Part shown: positions 35,901-43,017 of the stretch, one piece after another
Numbering within the stretch: position 1 is the first letter of the stretch
How the letters are laid out: every line of letters starts with the position of its first letter
Origin: Isoptericola chiayiensis
GTDB lineage: Bacteria; Actinomycetota; Actinomycetes; Actinomycetales; Cellulomonadaceae
Length of the DNA: 64,000 bases
Direction: 5' to 3'
NCBI RefSeq assembly: GCF_013149805.1
Contig: NZ_JABEZT010000010.1
Span: forward strand, 37,562-101,561
Notes under the pieces: model-generated
Told to the model about the DNA's origin: nothing
What the model saw: only the letters and a program-made list of their open reading frames with translations
Database searches by the model: none
Made by a program: the position numbers and the translations under genes

Positions 35901-36396
35901 GGCCGTGGTGTCGGCGGCGGACGCCGACCCGGCCCTGGTGACGGTCACCAACACGTTCGACGCCGGCGCGATCATCGTGGACAAGGAGGTCGTGTTCACC
36001 GGCGCGTCCTCCGACGTCGGGCCGTTCGAGGTGACGCTGGTCTGCACCTTCCAGGGGGAGCGGATCGAGATCCCGGGCGGCGCGGTCCGTGAGCTGTCCC
36101 CGGGTGACCCCGTCACCTACGACGGTCTGCCGGCGGGTGCCGACTGCGTCGTCACCGAGTCCGACGACGGCGGCGCGGTCTCCTCGGAGGTCTCGAGCGT
36201 GGACGGCGGGGAGCCGGGCGCGGTGACGATCGCCGCGGGCGGGCTCGCCTCGGTCACGGTGACGAACACGTTCGACGCGCCGCCGCCGGGTCCGCTGCCG
36301 CGCACGGGTGCCGACGTCGTCGCATGGATCGGCGTGGCGCTGCTGCTGCTGCTCTCGGGTGCCGCGCTGCTGGCCGTCCGCCGTCGGACCGCCTGA
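26998..36396 (+). CDS. Giant sortase-anchored surface protein with DUF5979-like repeats
   Basis: About 3,132 residues. A long N-terminal signal (basic start, then LLGVFALTLPLVAVPATTASA) is followed by about 1,750 residues of DUF11/SdrD-like beta sandwiches, many opening with KSFDPD- or KSISPS-like phrases and ending NTA or ITEP. From about residue 1805 come 11 repeats of the DUF5979 kind: VxKxVxGxG...GPFEVxxxCTFxG...PGGAxRxL...LPVGAxCTVTETDxGGAT...VTVTNTFD. Each repeat has two Cys, likely a disulfide. The C-terminus is a sortase signal: LPRTG at residues 3100-3104, a hydrophobic helix, RRRTA. It is probably a fibrous adhesin or stalk. GGGAGGGG precedes the ATG at 26998; ATG 26983 has less support. 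No sortase gene is in the window. Confidence 0.9.
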   Translation: MLGRGTAGQSRRHARRRGGRRYSLGWSLLGVFALTLPLVAVPATTASAASWQVGKAELTSGPYQPGETVTWVVTISCSDPNADPCVPTTLTDPLPEYVDLVSASIQNEAGATGGSLVADEDSDTVTYSADSVNNGGQVQILVTAQITDDIPYAMSGETITNTATVVSDNAPEQSASDDIVPEVPLSLDSMTTKSIDPDGAIAAPGTPATVTLGSTNASNDPVDSLVITEPTAGTDPNPFTYLGFTGWGAVSWPDGATGAEVTFTCAGGTTENASTTDVDTLPDPPAGCEVEGFTIEFTGTIEIGASASIPFDVEQTDAVTTLEDATTVTDETASYVTHGDDQSDPEPASDTYVITPPNNSVAPSKSFDPDVVSAGDPTTVTLGAVNEGDPTTSLSITEPSPGTDSPFEGDAPLTFTGWGADTDGDGIGDGAVQWPANADAASVTYTCADASTPTVDATAVGTLPEPPAGCDVVGFTVEFTGDIVTGAEASLPFTADTDPDQETDDVVHSNEITATIPNDSETASDDLTTLTDRLATETTKSISPSTIPALPGQTVVVGLPTQLLPFGPDGSTTNADQIVVQDPTDTGDPGEFWDNFSASSVRSTDVPAGTELTINYWNGSEWVEAPDCGSPVQGAATVNCALPDDAQGVQFVYDDTTGNGIPPGTSVSPNFVASYDGPQDRDDPIANCGASSAESGTVAPTDPAEACTSVDPFPVPTNPGELDFIDKQFLAPEGQDGTPYSVRARTQDEITAQITWSTNGFEGVDPMVISDIADPIAADDPAIEGSFYDAFDLVKITVDDPLLQYDQVESVELFIDGAWVEASGDPCPCDGSFPGYTLTDAESAAATSARLTYTESPTRAEFPADPTIPAAGEGVARSTQGDGRHVDLTFRLRDDRRSGGPALGREQGEIYNTADPGLVNDTARGTATFQGTERTDVDDDDVLILDQPINVGITKNWAAGPLSVPPEGTPYDDFPTTVVTVTASNNSVARVDELRIAEPSTANAANVVEPETGEGTNPFDAFTLTDIIAIDPPDGTEDTVVALTRWDGAAWTTVEYTEGEAEGLVAADLTDVVGVEVTFDGRIASSELGDNEGVLEMRLKLRELDRYTGNRVEVDHDPNPVPNSAGAEVSDPGGTTAQTPQAWNTDDMELLDAEISMVQTKSFTPASVVEPGSDAEDNPTSVLEITGQPTGPSRAVEMLLTDVDGSFWNQYDLVDLADTTFRAPIDQVQIDACTGGAYDAASDTFADCTWTEGTPSDAFALPAGVDPADVVGLRFSFTKADGTIWENPSNPTQVVHLTVQVRDTLRSDPGTLVPTDLEANDPAPGEEAPGVATNDVAATVTGADLVFNPDDPQNPIPVSSEADATGTITYEHAENGVQVVKDFDTDISGGTKPPGAPFSMNITVTNVGNRPIVDPVITDPMPTQADGPDLRLADVAEPYSYALTEPAEPPPGQPNGPQMPTDPSEVTVDRSGNITNLEWTFPEGTVLEVGQTYTITVQVIFRTTLEANTLVENTAGVTGDRPWDVCQTLSGQDGSVVDGRLDEQTGACEADADVTPIPSGVLAESKLVRATSNEYPLGLIVDPDQPGSVTPEECSPNAAGFYAYPCTPVVPPGENETWRIRVDNVGNLPMDKVVIYDRLPTPGDTASDPTSSSERGSQWSPVLTNDPPPTVVNAPAGSTTTFYYTTTDDYCPADLTDPLNEPTCSDDPAAGGWAELTADTTDEVYEEIVALKAVIEMADGNLFRPGAFLALEGTSTTPPEAPEAGDEAIAFNSAATSGVVVTPSGSRISSLSTEGTKVGVATATGPLEVNKLVAGPAADLAPDSFEMTVTCTAAVGSWLETELDPISITVTPGTPTLVEDLPFGSECTLTEDASGGQSELVVDTVTIASQDPDDPTTILATNYYNVSTIELSKEVVTDAVDQDGEPIGFGPFEVEVECTFLGETVLADGYTESPMVVEIVDGETVELTDLPVNSECTVTETGTGNASSTTVTVRHGLQQPEVFEGTVGNLDLVGDLVSIPRNAVTVTNVYDVGALHLIKDVTGSGADDFGDGPFVFDVTCTYDDDGDGGADPRTVWADTVSLGGGDPLEVTIENIPTGAVCEVVETDDGGATDSSLDPVDGTVTIGDQQGVEVTATNEFDLGTVQVDKELAGLGALYGPGPFEVSIECTYQGDPLEIPGGAVRTLNPGDPVLYEGLPVGSECTVTETGTFGATSTSMSVDGGDAVDGTSVDVVVPPATDGEPTAVEVLATNTFTTAPLAITKVVDGDGAAFAPAMPDLPERPAVPDPPYTPEVVEAFLDELEAYLAEVPFEEFPYQASLACTFDEDGDPGTPALDVPIPGGETRRFGPGFPALYFGLPLGAECTVTETDIGGATDVAIEPVPVEIVETQGPLTPIEATVANTYDVGRFTVEKVVDGDGAELWGAGPFEVSAACTFLGEEIDVPGGATRPVAPGEPAVFDDLPVGAVCTVSESDDGSATDVTISSAVEDGTPGQVVVPEAGDTSVGLTVTNTFDLGEVVVEKAVDGDGGEAWGAGPFDVELACTFNGSEIEIPGGAVQTVERGGSVTYTDLPVGAECSVTEPDDGSATATSISPDSVTVGHLDEDPVTFTVTNTFDLGSVEVDKELAGLGALYGPGPFEVTLECTFNGEQIEIPGGAVRVLVPDETVVYAGLPVGAECTVTETDTFGASSVEVAVDGGDPVEFGDGETPSADVVVPGNDGDGPTSVQVSVTNVFDTAPLVIRKTVDGDAAQFAPAMPELPGLPELPAGPIGVDELEEFLAEVEEFLAQVPFEEFPYQVSLACTYDTGTSVVDVPIPGGATRAFGPGFPGLYFGLPDGAECTVTEPEAGGATSVAFDPETVVVDGQASVLEPIEAVVTNTYDAGTIQVDKVVDGAAGQFGVGPFEVSLACTFEGQDIEIPGGAVRSLTPGEPVLYEGLPVDAECVVTETDAAGATSSSVSTAVDGGEPGQAVVSAADADPALVTVTNTFDAGAIIVDKEVVFTGASSDVGPFEVTLVCTFQGERIEIPGGAVRELSPGDPVTYDGLPAGADCVVTESDDGGAVSSEVSSVDGGEPGAVTIAAGGLASVTVTNTFDAPPPGPLPRTGADVVAWIGVALLLLLSGAALLAVRRRTA
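32410..36276 (+). repeat. Eleven tandem DUF5979-like repeats inside the surface protein
   Basis: Repeat starts, approximately: 32410, 32719, 33094, 33421, 33766, 34213, 34540, 34846, 35206, 35641, 35965. Repeats 5 and 9 hold an extra segment beginning FAPAMP and ending EVPFEEFPYQ or QVPFEEFPYQ. Repeats 4-6 and 8-10 correspond one to one at a spacing of 1,425-1,440 bases, so a three- or four-repeat block was copied. In one 53-base stretch repeats 4 and 8 differ at only four, mostly third-codon, positions. Confidence 0.85.
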
Positions 36397-36405
36397 CGCA
36401 CCAAC

Positions 36406-36479
36406 CGCTGTGGGCGGAAAATCTGCACCGTAGGACCGGGCGAACCGGTCATATCGGGCCAGATTCTCCGCCCACAGCG
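36406..36479. terminator. Long palindrome between convergent genes
   Basis: Arms 36406-36425 and 36460-36479 pair over 20 bases with one mismatch, enclosing a 34-base loop with GACCGG/CCGGTC. It starts ten bases after the stop of the surface protein and ends 23 bases before the stop of the convergent hexapeptide-repeat gene. Probably a shared terminator. Confidence 0.75.
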
Positions 36480-36501
36480 TCGCAGGGGAGGGAGCCGCCG
36501 C

Positions 36502-36921
36502 TCAGGCCGCGGCGGTGAAGTCCCGCCGGCGCCGTTCGGCGCGCACCGAGGAACCCTCGGGCACGATCTCGTCGGGCAGCACCACGGCACCGGCCTCGAC
36601 GCGGGTCTCCGCCCCGAGGCGCGCGTGCGCGCCGACGCGGGCACCGTTGCCGACGACGCCGCCGATACCGACGTGCACGCCGTCGTCGATCCGCGCGCCG
36701 GTCTGCACGACGGCGTCGACATCGACCCAGCTGTACCGGCCGATGCGCGCGAGCGCGCCGACCTGGGCGCCTGCCTCGACGTAGGCGCCGACCTCGACGG
36801 TGGCGTCACGGTGCACGGACGCGTGCGGGGACACGTATCCCTGCCCGTTGTCGTGCCGCACGTAGCGCGTGACGTTGCCGGCGTCGTCCTCGATCTCGAC
36901 CTTCCGGGGAATGCGTCGCAC
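36502..36921 (-). CDS. Left-handed beta-helix (hexapeptide-repeat) protein
   Basis: A 139-residue protein made largely of [LIV]-G-x4 hexapeptides from about residue 30 to 112: VSPHASVHRDATVEVGAYV, GALARIGRYSWV, GVHVGIGGVVGNGARVGAHA, ETRVEAGAVV. This gives a triangular coil as in gamma carbonic anhydrases and acyl transferases. The three His zinc ligands of gamma carbonic anhydrase are not all seen, and no acyltransferase His is evident, so it may be structural or bind an unknown ligand. It begins with GTG behind AGGAGAG. Confidence 0.8.
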   Translation of the reverse strand: MRRIPRKVEIEDDAGNVTRYVRHDNGQGYVSPHASVHRDATVEVGAYVEAGAQVGALARIGRYSWVDVDAVVQTGARIDDGVHVGIGGVVGNGARVGAHARLGAETRVEAGAVVLPDEIVPEGSSVRAERRRRDFTAAA

Positions 36922-37016
36922 TGCTCTCCTCGCTCGGGTAAGACTCTGCTACTGGTGACATAACGTGCGACACGCCGCAGAGATTCCCAGGACACGCGGC
37001 GTGGCACCGGGTCTCG

Positions 37017-40000
37017 TCAGGACCCGCCCCGGCGGAGCGTATCGTCACGCCTCCCGGCCGGGGCAAACCCGTCCGCGTCCGACGTCGGCCACAGCGCGTG
37101 CAGCACCGCCACCGTGAGCAGGGGGACCGCGGGCACGAGCGCGATCGCCGCGATCCGCACCCCGAAGTCGTTGACGACGGATCCGGCGACGCAGACGATC
37201 CAGATCGCCAGCACCGTCGGCCGCAGCATCGGCCAGTCCTCCTCCGTGCGGGCGAACCAGCCCGGGGTGAACCGCCGCGGCGCGAACAGCAGCAGCGCCG
37301 CCGCCACCAGCACCGCGAGCGTCAGCCACACCGGCGCACCGCCGAGGACCGACCGCAGCGCGTAGCCGGCCTTGCGCAGCAGCGTCTCCCAGGCCTCGCC
37401 GTCGATCACCTGCGCCACGAAGTTCCCCAGGTGCGACCGCTCGTCCGGCGGTCGCAACCAGTCGAGGACACCCACGGCCGCGACGACGCCGACGCCGGCC
37501 GCCGCGACGGCCACGAACCGCCGGAACGTCAGCCGGGCACCGGTGGCGGCCAGCACCAGCACCGCGAAGGCCGGGGCGATCACCAGGCCGCCCCCGAGGT
37601 CGGCGCCGAGGGTCGGCCACACGTCCACCAGCATGGCGACGACCCCGACGCCCGCGACCGCGGCTGCCGCGACGAGCCGCCGCCCCTGGTTCACGAAGAG
37701 CTGTGCCAGCGCGCCGGCCGCCACCAGGGCGGCGACGGCGTACACGGAGAACGCCGGGTTCCCGAACCCGTAGAAGCGCGCACCGAACGTCGGCGCGGAC
37801 CCCAGCGGGCTCGCCCGGTTCAGCGGCGTGCCGACGAGCGCGTCCAGCGTGAGCACCGCGAACGTGATGCCGGCGATGATCCCCGGGGCGAGCCAGGCGG
37901 GACGCCGTGGCGAGAGCGCACCGACCGACGCCACCACCGCCGTCGTGCCGAGCGCGGAGACGACCAGGGCGAACGTCGGCTGTTCGAACCGCCACCAGCC
38001 CGTCAACGAGCTGAGGAACGCTCCGGTCGGGAGGGCGGCGAGCACCAGGGCGGCACCGCGCGCCCAGGCCCACGCGGTCCGACGGCGGGACGCGGCCCGG
38101 GCGCCCACGGCCCGCGCCAGCCGGGGGCCCAGCAGCAGGCACCCGGCCGCCAGCGCCAGCGCCGCGTAGAGCGGGGCGTCGACGAACGCCGAGTAGATGC
38201 CGCGTCGGGCGTGGTCGAGGGTCGTCAGGTCGGCCAGCTCGTCGGCGGTGGCGAAGCTGTCCTGGGGGCGCGGCGACCCCCACGCCACGGGCGAGTCGGA
38301 CACGGGTGCGGCCGGGGTGAGCCCGGCGGCCCCGAGGACGGTGGCGGGGACGTCGAGGACGCGGGCGACGCCGTCGGTCCGCGTGGCGGAGCTGGTCAGG
38401 AAGCGGGGCTGGGCCGGTCCGTCCGTCCCGGCGCGCACGAGCGCGGTCCCGAGCACGGGGCGCGTGCCGGGCTGGCCGGCGAGGTCCACGACCAGCACGG
38501 TGGCGGTCACGGGGGCGGTGGCCAGCACCTGCCGGACGGTGGCGTCGACGTCGGCGACCGCGGCCGCGTGGTCGGCCTCGCGGGCCGCGGTCCGTTCCTC
38601 GGCGGTGGCGTCGGGGTCGGCGGCCGGCGCGGTGGCGTCCCCGGCGTCGACGACGGTCACGGGGCAGGTGTAGGCGTCGCCGCCGAACGTGGTCGCCGCG
38701 TCCAGGGTGCGGTAGCGGGCCACCGTGCCGTCGGTGTCGGCCAGGGCGAGCGCGGCCCGCGGGCCGACGGCGGTGGCGCAGTCGGCGCCGGCGAGCTGCG
38801 TGCCGAGGGCGCCGAGCCGGGCCTGGTAGGCCGAGTCCCGCTGCAGGTCGACGAGCTCGTCCCAGCCGGCGACGGTGGCGCCGCCGTCGCCGGTCGGCTC
38901 CGGGCGGGGGTCCGCGCACCGCCACGTGCCGTCGTCGTCCCGCGCGGTGGCGGCCTCGGCCAGCGTCCCGGCGGACAGCGCGAGCCAGCCGCCGACGACG
39001 CACCGGCTCGCCGCCCCGGTGGGCTGGGCGACGCCACCGGCTCCCGCGCCGTCGGCGAGCAACCCGTTCAGGGTGGGGGCGCGGCCCTCGGCGACGTCGT
39101 CCCAGCGCACTCCGGTGGTGCCGACGACGACGAGGGGACCGTCGTCGACGACGGCGTCCGCGCTGCTCGGGGCCACCTGGGTGCCGGCGGCCGCCGCGTC
39201 GGTGCCGGACCGCAGCCCGGCCGAGCTCAGGGCGGTGGAGGCGAGCAGCAGCAGCACGAGCGCCGCGCCGCTGAGCACGGCCAGCATCGTGGGCAGCCGG
39301 CGGATCCCCGGGCCGGTCCCGGTCGAGGCGTCGGCGGCCTCGGCGGCCTCGCCGGCGGCGGACCCCGACCCGGTGTGCTCCAGGTGGCCGGCGAGCAGGG
39401 TCGGCACCGACAGGGTCAGCAGCAAGAACGCGACCACGATGCCCGAGTCGTTGAGCGCGGTGCCGACGACCGCCGTCACCACGAGCGCGACGACGAGCCG
39501 GCGCAGCAGCGGCTCGTCGCGGTAGGCCTCCGCGAGGCCGGGGAGCCGGAACACGTCCGGACGCAGGGCGGCCCAGGCCGCGACCGTGCACAGCACCAGG
39601 GCCGCGGCGCCGGCCGGGTTGGCGATCGTCGCCCACGCGCCGGCGGCCTTGCCGGCCACGATGCCGACGGCCTGCCCGTCCAGCACGGACTGCACGAACG
39701 CACCCAGGTGGCTCGGGCCGCCGAACAGCCAGTCCGCCATCGCCACCACGACGACGACCCCGACGGTGACGGCGGCGAGCAGCACGGCGCGCCGCCACGT
39801 CACCCGCACGCCGGCGACGCCCAGGACCAGCACCGCGAACCCGGGCACCAGCGCGAGGATGCCGCCGAGGTCGGCGCCGAACGGGGGCAGACCGTCCACG
39901 AGGACGGTGACGACGCCGATCACCCCGGCGACGGCGGCGGCCCGGGTGGCCGACGCGCCCCGGGCCCGCGCGGCGGCCGCCAGGCCCGCGGCCAGCAGCA

Positions 40001-41714
40001 GCCCGGCGACGGCGTACACGGCGAAGACCGTGTTGGAGAACCCGTAGAACCGTGCCCCGAGAGAGGGGGACGGGCCGAGCAGCGACCCCTGCTGCAGCGT
40101 GGTGCCCGTCAGCCCGTCCACGGTGAGCACCACCCACGTGACCGCGGCCAGGCAGGTGGTGAGCCGCCACGGGGACGGCGGCAGCAGCCGACGCGCCCAC
40201 CAGGCCACGAGCGCGGTGGCCAGGGCGGCGACCGTCAGACCGAGCAGGAGCGTCATCACGGGGGACGGCCACGCCCACCAGCGGGTGAGCGTGGCGAGCG
40301 AGGCCGCGACCGGGAGGCTGGCGGCGACCGTCAGGCCGGCGAGCGCCACGCGGCGCCACGGCCACGGCGGGGCGGCAGGGACGTCGTCGTTCCGGGTCGC
40401 GCCGTCGTGCCCGTCGTCCCCGGCGTCGTTTCCGGTGGTGCGCCGACGCCGTCCGACGACGAGCGCGGCGGCGACGACCAGGCCGGTCAGCGCCACCAGG
40501 CCCAGCAGGGCCGGGGCGAGGCGCGGGACCGTCTCGGACAGGACGCTGAGGTACTGGCGGTTCTCCACCGTGGTGGACACGGGGATGCGGCGTTCGTCGC
40601 CGCGTTCCAGCGGTGAGCCGGTGAAGGGCAGGAGCGCCTGCGTCAGCGGGTCGTCCTCGTCCTCGGCGGTGCCGCCGTCGGGCCCTGCGGACCTCTCGGA
40701 TCCGCTGCCGTCCGGCCCGGTGCTCGTCGCGGTGCCGGACAGCGCGCCGCCGGTGACGGTGTCCGCGACGGTCGCTCCCAGGTCGGCGAGCACGACGACG
40801 CCCGCCCAGCGCGACGACGTCGAGGTGAGCCAGGTGGCCTCACCGCCCGGAGCGGTCCAGTCGACGGCGACCTGCAGGTCGGACGGGCCCTGCGGGGTGT
40901 CGGAGATGCCGGCGACCACGAGCCGGCCCCCGGCGGGCAGCGCGTCGACGAGGGCGCCGACCTGCCGGTCGACGGCGCGGACGGCGGCGCCGCGCTCGGT
41001 GGCGTCGTCGGGCAGCATGCCCAGGTCGACCACGGTGGCCGGGCAGGCGGCCACCAGGGCGGCGTCCACGGCGTCGACGTCGGCCACGTAGCGGGCGACC
41101 GAGCCGTCGTCCCGGGCGAGGGCGACCGCACCCCCGGGCCCGACGGCGGTCGCGCAGGTGCCCGCGACGTCGACGAGGTCGCCGAGCGCGCCCGGCGTGG
41201 TGCCGGTGGGGACCAGCCCGTCGTCCGGGAGGAGCCCGTCCCAGCCGGGGACGGTCGCCGTCGGGGGGACGCCGTCCGGTGCCGCGCCGTCCGTCGTCGT
41301 GCCGTCGGTGCGGGGCACGGGCACGTCCGTGCACCCGGTGCCCGTGCTGCCCCGGTCGTCGGCCCCGGGCGCCGGGGTGTCGTCGGAGGCCTCCGGGGTG
41401 TCCGCGGAGACCGTCGGTCCCGTGCGGACGCGGCTGCCCGCCGACATGGTGAGCCACGCGTCCAGCGGGCACGTCGGGGTGAGGGTGCGCACGGCGACCG
41501 ACGCCACGGACCCGCCGCCGATCAGCTGCCACAGGTGGGGGGTGCGTGACGGGTCGACGTCGGACCACTGCAGTCCCGACACCCCGGCCAGGACCAGCGG
41601 GCTGTCGGGCGGGGACGCGCCGTCGTCGGTGTCCGCGGCGGACGGGGCGAGCGTGAGCCCGCACAGTGCCGCCACGCTGACGACGAGAGCGAGGGCTCGC
41701 AGGACGGGACGCAC
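37017..41714 (-). CDS. 1,565-residue membrane protein made of two tandem homologous modules
   Basis: Signal peptide, then two copies of the same module. Each has an outside domain and a block of membrane helices. Outside domains begin LVLAGVSGLQWSDVDPSRTP (about residue 40) and LVVVGTTGVRWDDVAEGRAP (about 861); both contain a WLTMSAG or WLALSAG phrase and look like degenerate alkaline-phosphatase/phosphodiesterase folds. Membrane blocks run about 394-860 and 1175-1560 and share GARFYGFSNTVFAVYAV and GARFYGFGNPAFSVYAV, GADLGGILALVPGFAVLVL and GADLGGGLVIAPAFAVLVL, and a WRF/WAW motif. Single-module relatives of 650-800 residues occur in actinobacteria, function unknown. The start is ATG by position; no clear ribosome site. 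Confidence 0.8.
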   Translation of the reverse strand: MRPVLRALALVVSVAALCGLTLAPSAADTDDGASPPDSPLVLAGVSGLQWSDVDPSRTPHLWQLIGGGSVASVAVRTLTPTCPLDAWLTMSAGSRVRTGPTVSADTPEASDDTPAPGADDRGSTGTGCTDVPVPRTDGTTTDGAAPDGVPPTATVPGWDGLLPDDGLVPTGTTPGALGDLVDVAGTCATAVGPGGAVALARDDGSVARYVADVDAVDAALVAACPATVVDLGMLPDDATERGAAVRAVDRQVGALVDALPAGGRLVVAGISDTPQGPSDLQVAVDWTAPGGEATWLTSTSSRWAGVVVLADLGATVADTVTGGALSGTATSTGPDGSGSERSAGPDGGTAEDEDDPLTQALLPFTGSPLERGDERRIPVSTTVENRQYLSVLSETVPRLAPALLGLVALTGLVVAAALVVGRRRRTTGNDAGDDGHDGATRNDDVPAAPPWPWRRVALAGLTVAASLPVAASLATLTRWWAWPSPVMTLLLGLTVAALATALVAWWARRLLPPSPWRLTTCLAAVTWVVLTVDGLTGTTLQQGSLLGPSPSLGARFYGFSNTVFAVYAVAGLLLAAGLAAAARARGASATRAAAVAGVIGVVTVLVDGLPPFGADLGGILALVPGFAVLVLGVAGVRVTWRRAVLLAAVTVGVVVVVAMADWLFGGPSHLGAFVQSVLDGQAVGIVAGKAAGAWATIANPAGAAALVLCTVAAWAALRPDVFRLPGLAEAYRDEPLLRRLVVALVVTAVVGTALNDSGIVVAFLLLTLSVPTLLAGHLEHTGSGSAAGEAAEAADASTGTGPGIRRLPTMLAVLSGAALVLLLLASTALSSAGLRSGTDAAAAGTQVAPSSADAVVDDGPLVVVGTTGVRWDDVAEGRAPTLNGLLADGAGAGGVAQPTGAASRCVVGGWLALSAGTLAEAATARDDDGTWRCADPRPEPTGDGGATVAGWDELVDLQRDSAYQARLGALGTQLAGADCATAVGPRAALALADTDGTVARYRTLDAATTFGGDAYTCPVTVVDAGDATAPAADPDATAEERTAAREADHAAAVADVDATVRQVLATAPVTATVLVVDLAGQPGTRPVLGTALVRAGTDGPAQPRFLTSSATRTDGVARVLDVPATVLGAAGLTPAAPVSDSPVAWGSPRPQDSFATADELADLTTLDHARRGIYSAFVDAPLYAALALAAGCLLLGPRLARAVGARAASRRRTAWAWARGAALVLAALPTGAFLSSLTGWWRFEQPTFALVVSALGTTAVVASVGALSPRRPAWLAPGIIAGITFAVLTLDALVGTPLNRASPLGSAPTFGARFYGFGNPAFSVYAVAALVAAGALAQLFVNQGRRLVAAAAVAGVGVVAMLVDVWPTLGADLGGGLVIAPAFAVLVLAATGARLTFRRFVAVAAAGVGVVAAVGVLDWLRPPDERSHLGNFVAQVIDGEAWETLLRKAGYALRSVLGGAPVWLTLAVLVAAALLLFAPRRFTPGWFARTEEDWPMLRPTVLAIWIVCVAGSVVNDFGVRIAAIALVPAVPLLTVAVLHALWPTSDADGFAPAGRRDDTLRRGGS

Positions 41715-41744
41715 CGGATCAGCGTAGGCGCCCCGCGGCCCCGA

Positions 41745-42845
41745 TCACGCCGCGGTGCGCACGACGAGCACGCCCGGCTCCACCCAGGTCTCCATCGCGA
41801 CGGCCTTGCCGAGCACGTCGCCGTCGACCTGTGCCTGCTCGCCGCCGTCGACGCGGATCTGCACGCGGCGGGCGCGGGTGTGGTCGATCCGACCGATCTT
41901 GATGCGCGCCTCGTTGTGCACGCCCATGCCCTGGGCGACCACCTCGCCGAAGAGCTGCGCCCAGCCCGCCAGCCCGCCGCGCGTGTCGATCGCCGCGACG
42001 TCCAGGACGCCGTCGTCGATGACCGCGTCGGGCAGCAGGGTGATGCCGCCGGGCAGCCGTCCGCAGTTGCCGACCATGACGCTGCGCAGCCGCGCCTCGA
42101 CGGGGTCGGTGTCGTCGATCGTGATCGTGGCGCGCATCCGGCGCCCGTGCAGATGCCGGGCGCCGGCCAGGAAGTAGGCCACCCAGCCCATGCGCGCCTT
42201 GAGCTGGTCGTCGGCGTCCGCCACCATCGCGGCGTCGAACCCGAGCCCGCCGATCACCAGGAAGATGTGCGCCGTGTCGTCGTCGACGTCGGTCGGCGGC
42301 TCCTCGCCGGGCGGGCGTTCCGTGATGCGGGCCCGGCCCACGTCGATGGTGCGGTCCACGCCGCCGAGCACGATCGTCAGCGCCTCGGCGACGTCGGTGA
42401 GCGGCAGGTCGAGGTTGCGGGCCAGCAGGTTGCCGGTGCCCGCCGGGATGATGCCCATCGGCACCCCGCTGCCCACCATGCCCTCGGCGACCGCGCGCAC
42501 GGTGCCGTCACCGCCGGCCGCGACCACGACGTCGGCGCCGTCGGCCAACGCCTGCCGCGACTGCCCGGTGCCCGGGTCCTCCTTGGTCGTGTCGTAGAAC
42601 CGCGGCGCGGGCAGGGCGGCCTCCGCGGCCAGCCGGCGCACGGTGCTCACGACGTGCGCCGTGTGCTCCTTCGACGGGTTGACCACGAGCGCCAGCTGCG
42701 GGCGCTGCGTCTTCTCCTGCGGCGCGACGCCGGTGCCTTCGGACCGCTCGCGTGCTCTGCTGCGGCGCAGCACGAGGAACGCGGCGACGAGGGCGGTGAC
42801 CCCGATGATCAGGGCGCTGACGCCCACGGTGAGCTCCCACGGCAT
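41745..42845 (-). CDS. Diacylglycerol/lipid kinase family protein with N-terminal membrane helix
   Basis: A 366-residue DAGK_cat protein of the DgkB/YegS kind that phosphorylates a lipid or sphingoid alcohol with ATP. A single N-terminal helix (WELTVGVSALIIGVTALVAA) anchors it. LALVVNPSK near residue 51 opens the catalytic domain; the nucleotide loop VVVAAGGDGTVRAVAEG is near 105 and IPAGTGNLLARNL near 135. DAVIDDGVLDVAAI is the conserved C-terminal part. TATGTT ends six bases before the ATG, so it looks leaderless. It is divergent from serS across a repeat cluster. Confidence 0.92.
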   Translation of the reverse strand: MPWELTVGVSALIIGVTALVAAFLVLRRSRARERSEGTGVAPQEKTQRPQLALVVNPSKEHTAHVVSTVRRLAAEAALPAPRFYDTTKEDPGTGQSRQALADGADVVVAAGGDGTVRAVAEGMVGSGVPMGIIPAGTGNLLARNLDLPLTDVAEALTIVLGGVDRTIDVGRARITERPPGEEPPTDVDDDTAHIFLVIGGLGFDAAMVADADDQLKARMGWVAYFLAGARHLHGRRMRATITIDDTDPVEARLRSVMVGNCGRLPGGITLLPDAVIDDGVLDVAAIDTRGGLAGWAQLFGEVVAQGMGVHNEARIKIGRIDHTRARRVQIRVDGGEQAQVDGDVLGKAVAMETWVEPGVLVVRTAA

Positions 42846-42894
42846 GTCCGCAACATAGAGGTCATCGCACGGTCGCGCGACAGCGGGCACCCTC

Positions 42895-42968
42895 CCCGCC
42901 AGGTAGGCAACTCTCCCGCGGGGTAGGCAACTCTCCCGCGAGGTAGGCGGACTTCCCGCCAGGTAGGC
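42895..42968. repeat. Four tandem 20-bp repeats between divergent promoters
   Basis: The core (A/G)GGTAGGC starts at 42901, 42921, 42941 and 42961, an exact 20-base period; each core is preceded by CCCGC(C/G). Units 1 and 2 differ by one or two bases only; unit 4 diverges after its core. The array lies in the 172-base gap between the lipid kinase and serS starts. The same unit recurs past the next gene. It could bind a regulator or be a mobile repeat. Confidence 0.85.
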
Positions 42969-43004
42969 CGCGCCGCGCGACGACGTGGCCCGCGCCCCGC
43001 CCGT

Positions 43005-43010
43005 TAGGCT
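43005..43010 (+). promoter_or_regulatory. -10 box of leaderless serS
   Basis: TAGGCT ends seven bases before the GTG of serS and no ribosome-binding site is present, so transcription should begin at or near the start codon. Confidence 0.6.
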
Positions 43011-43017
43011 TGCGGGC

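Noticed and set aside
37098..40616. A 1,172-codon plus-strand frame over the duplicated membrane protein
   Set aside because: Composition is Arg/Gly/Gln/His-rich with no family pattern; it is the shadow of the minus-strand gene.
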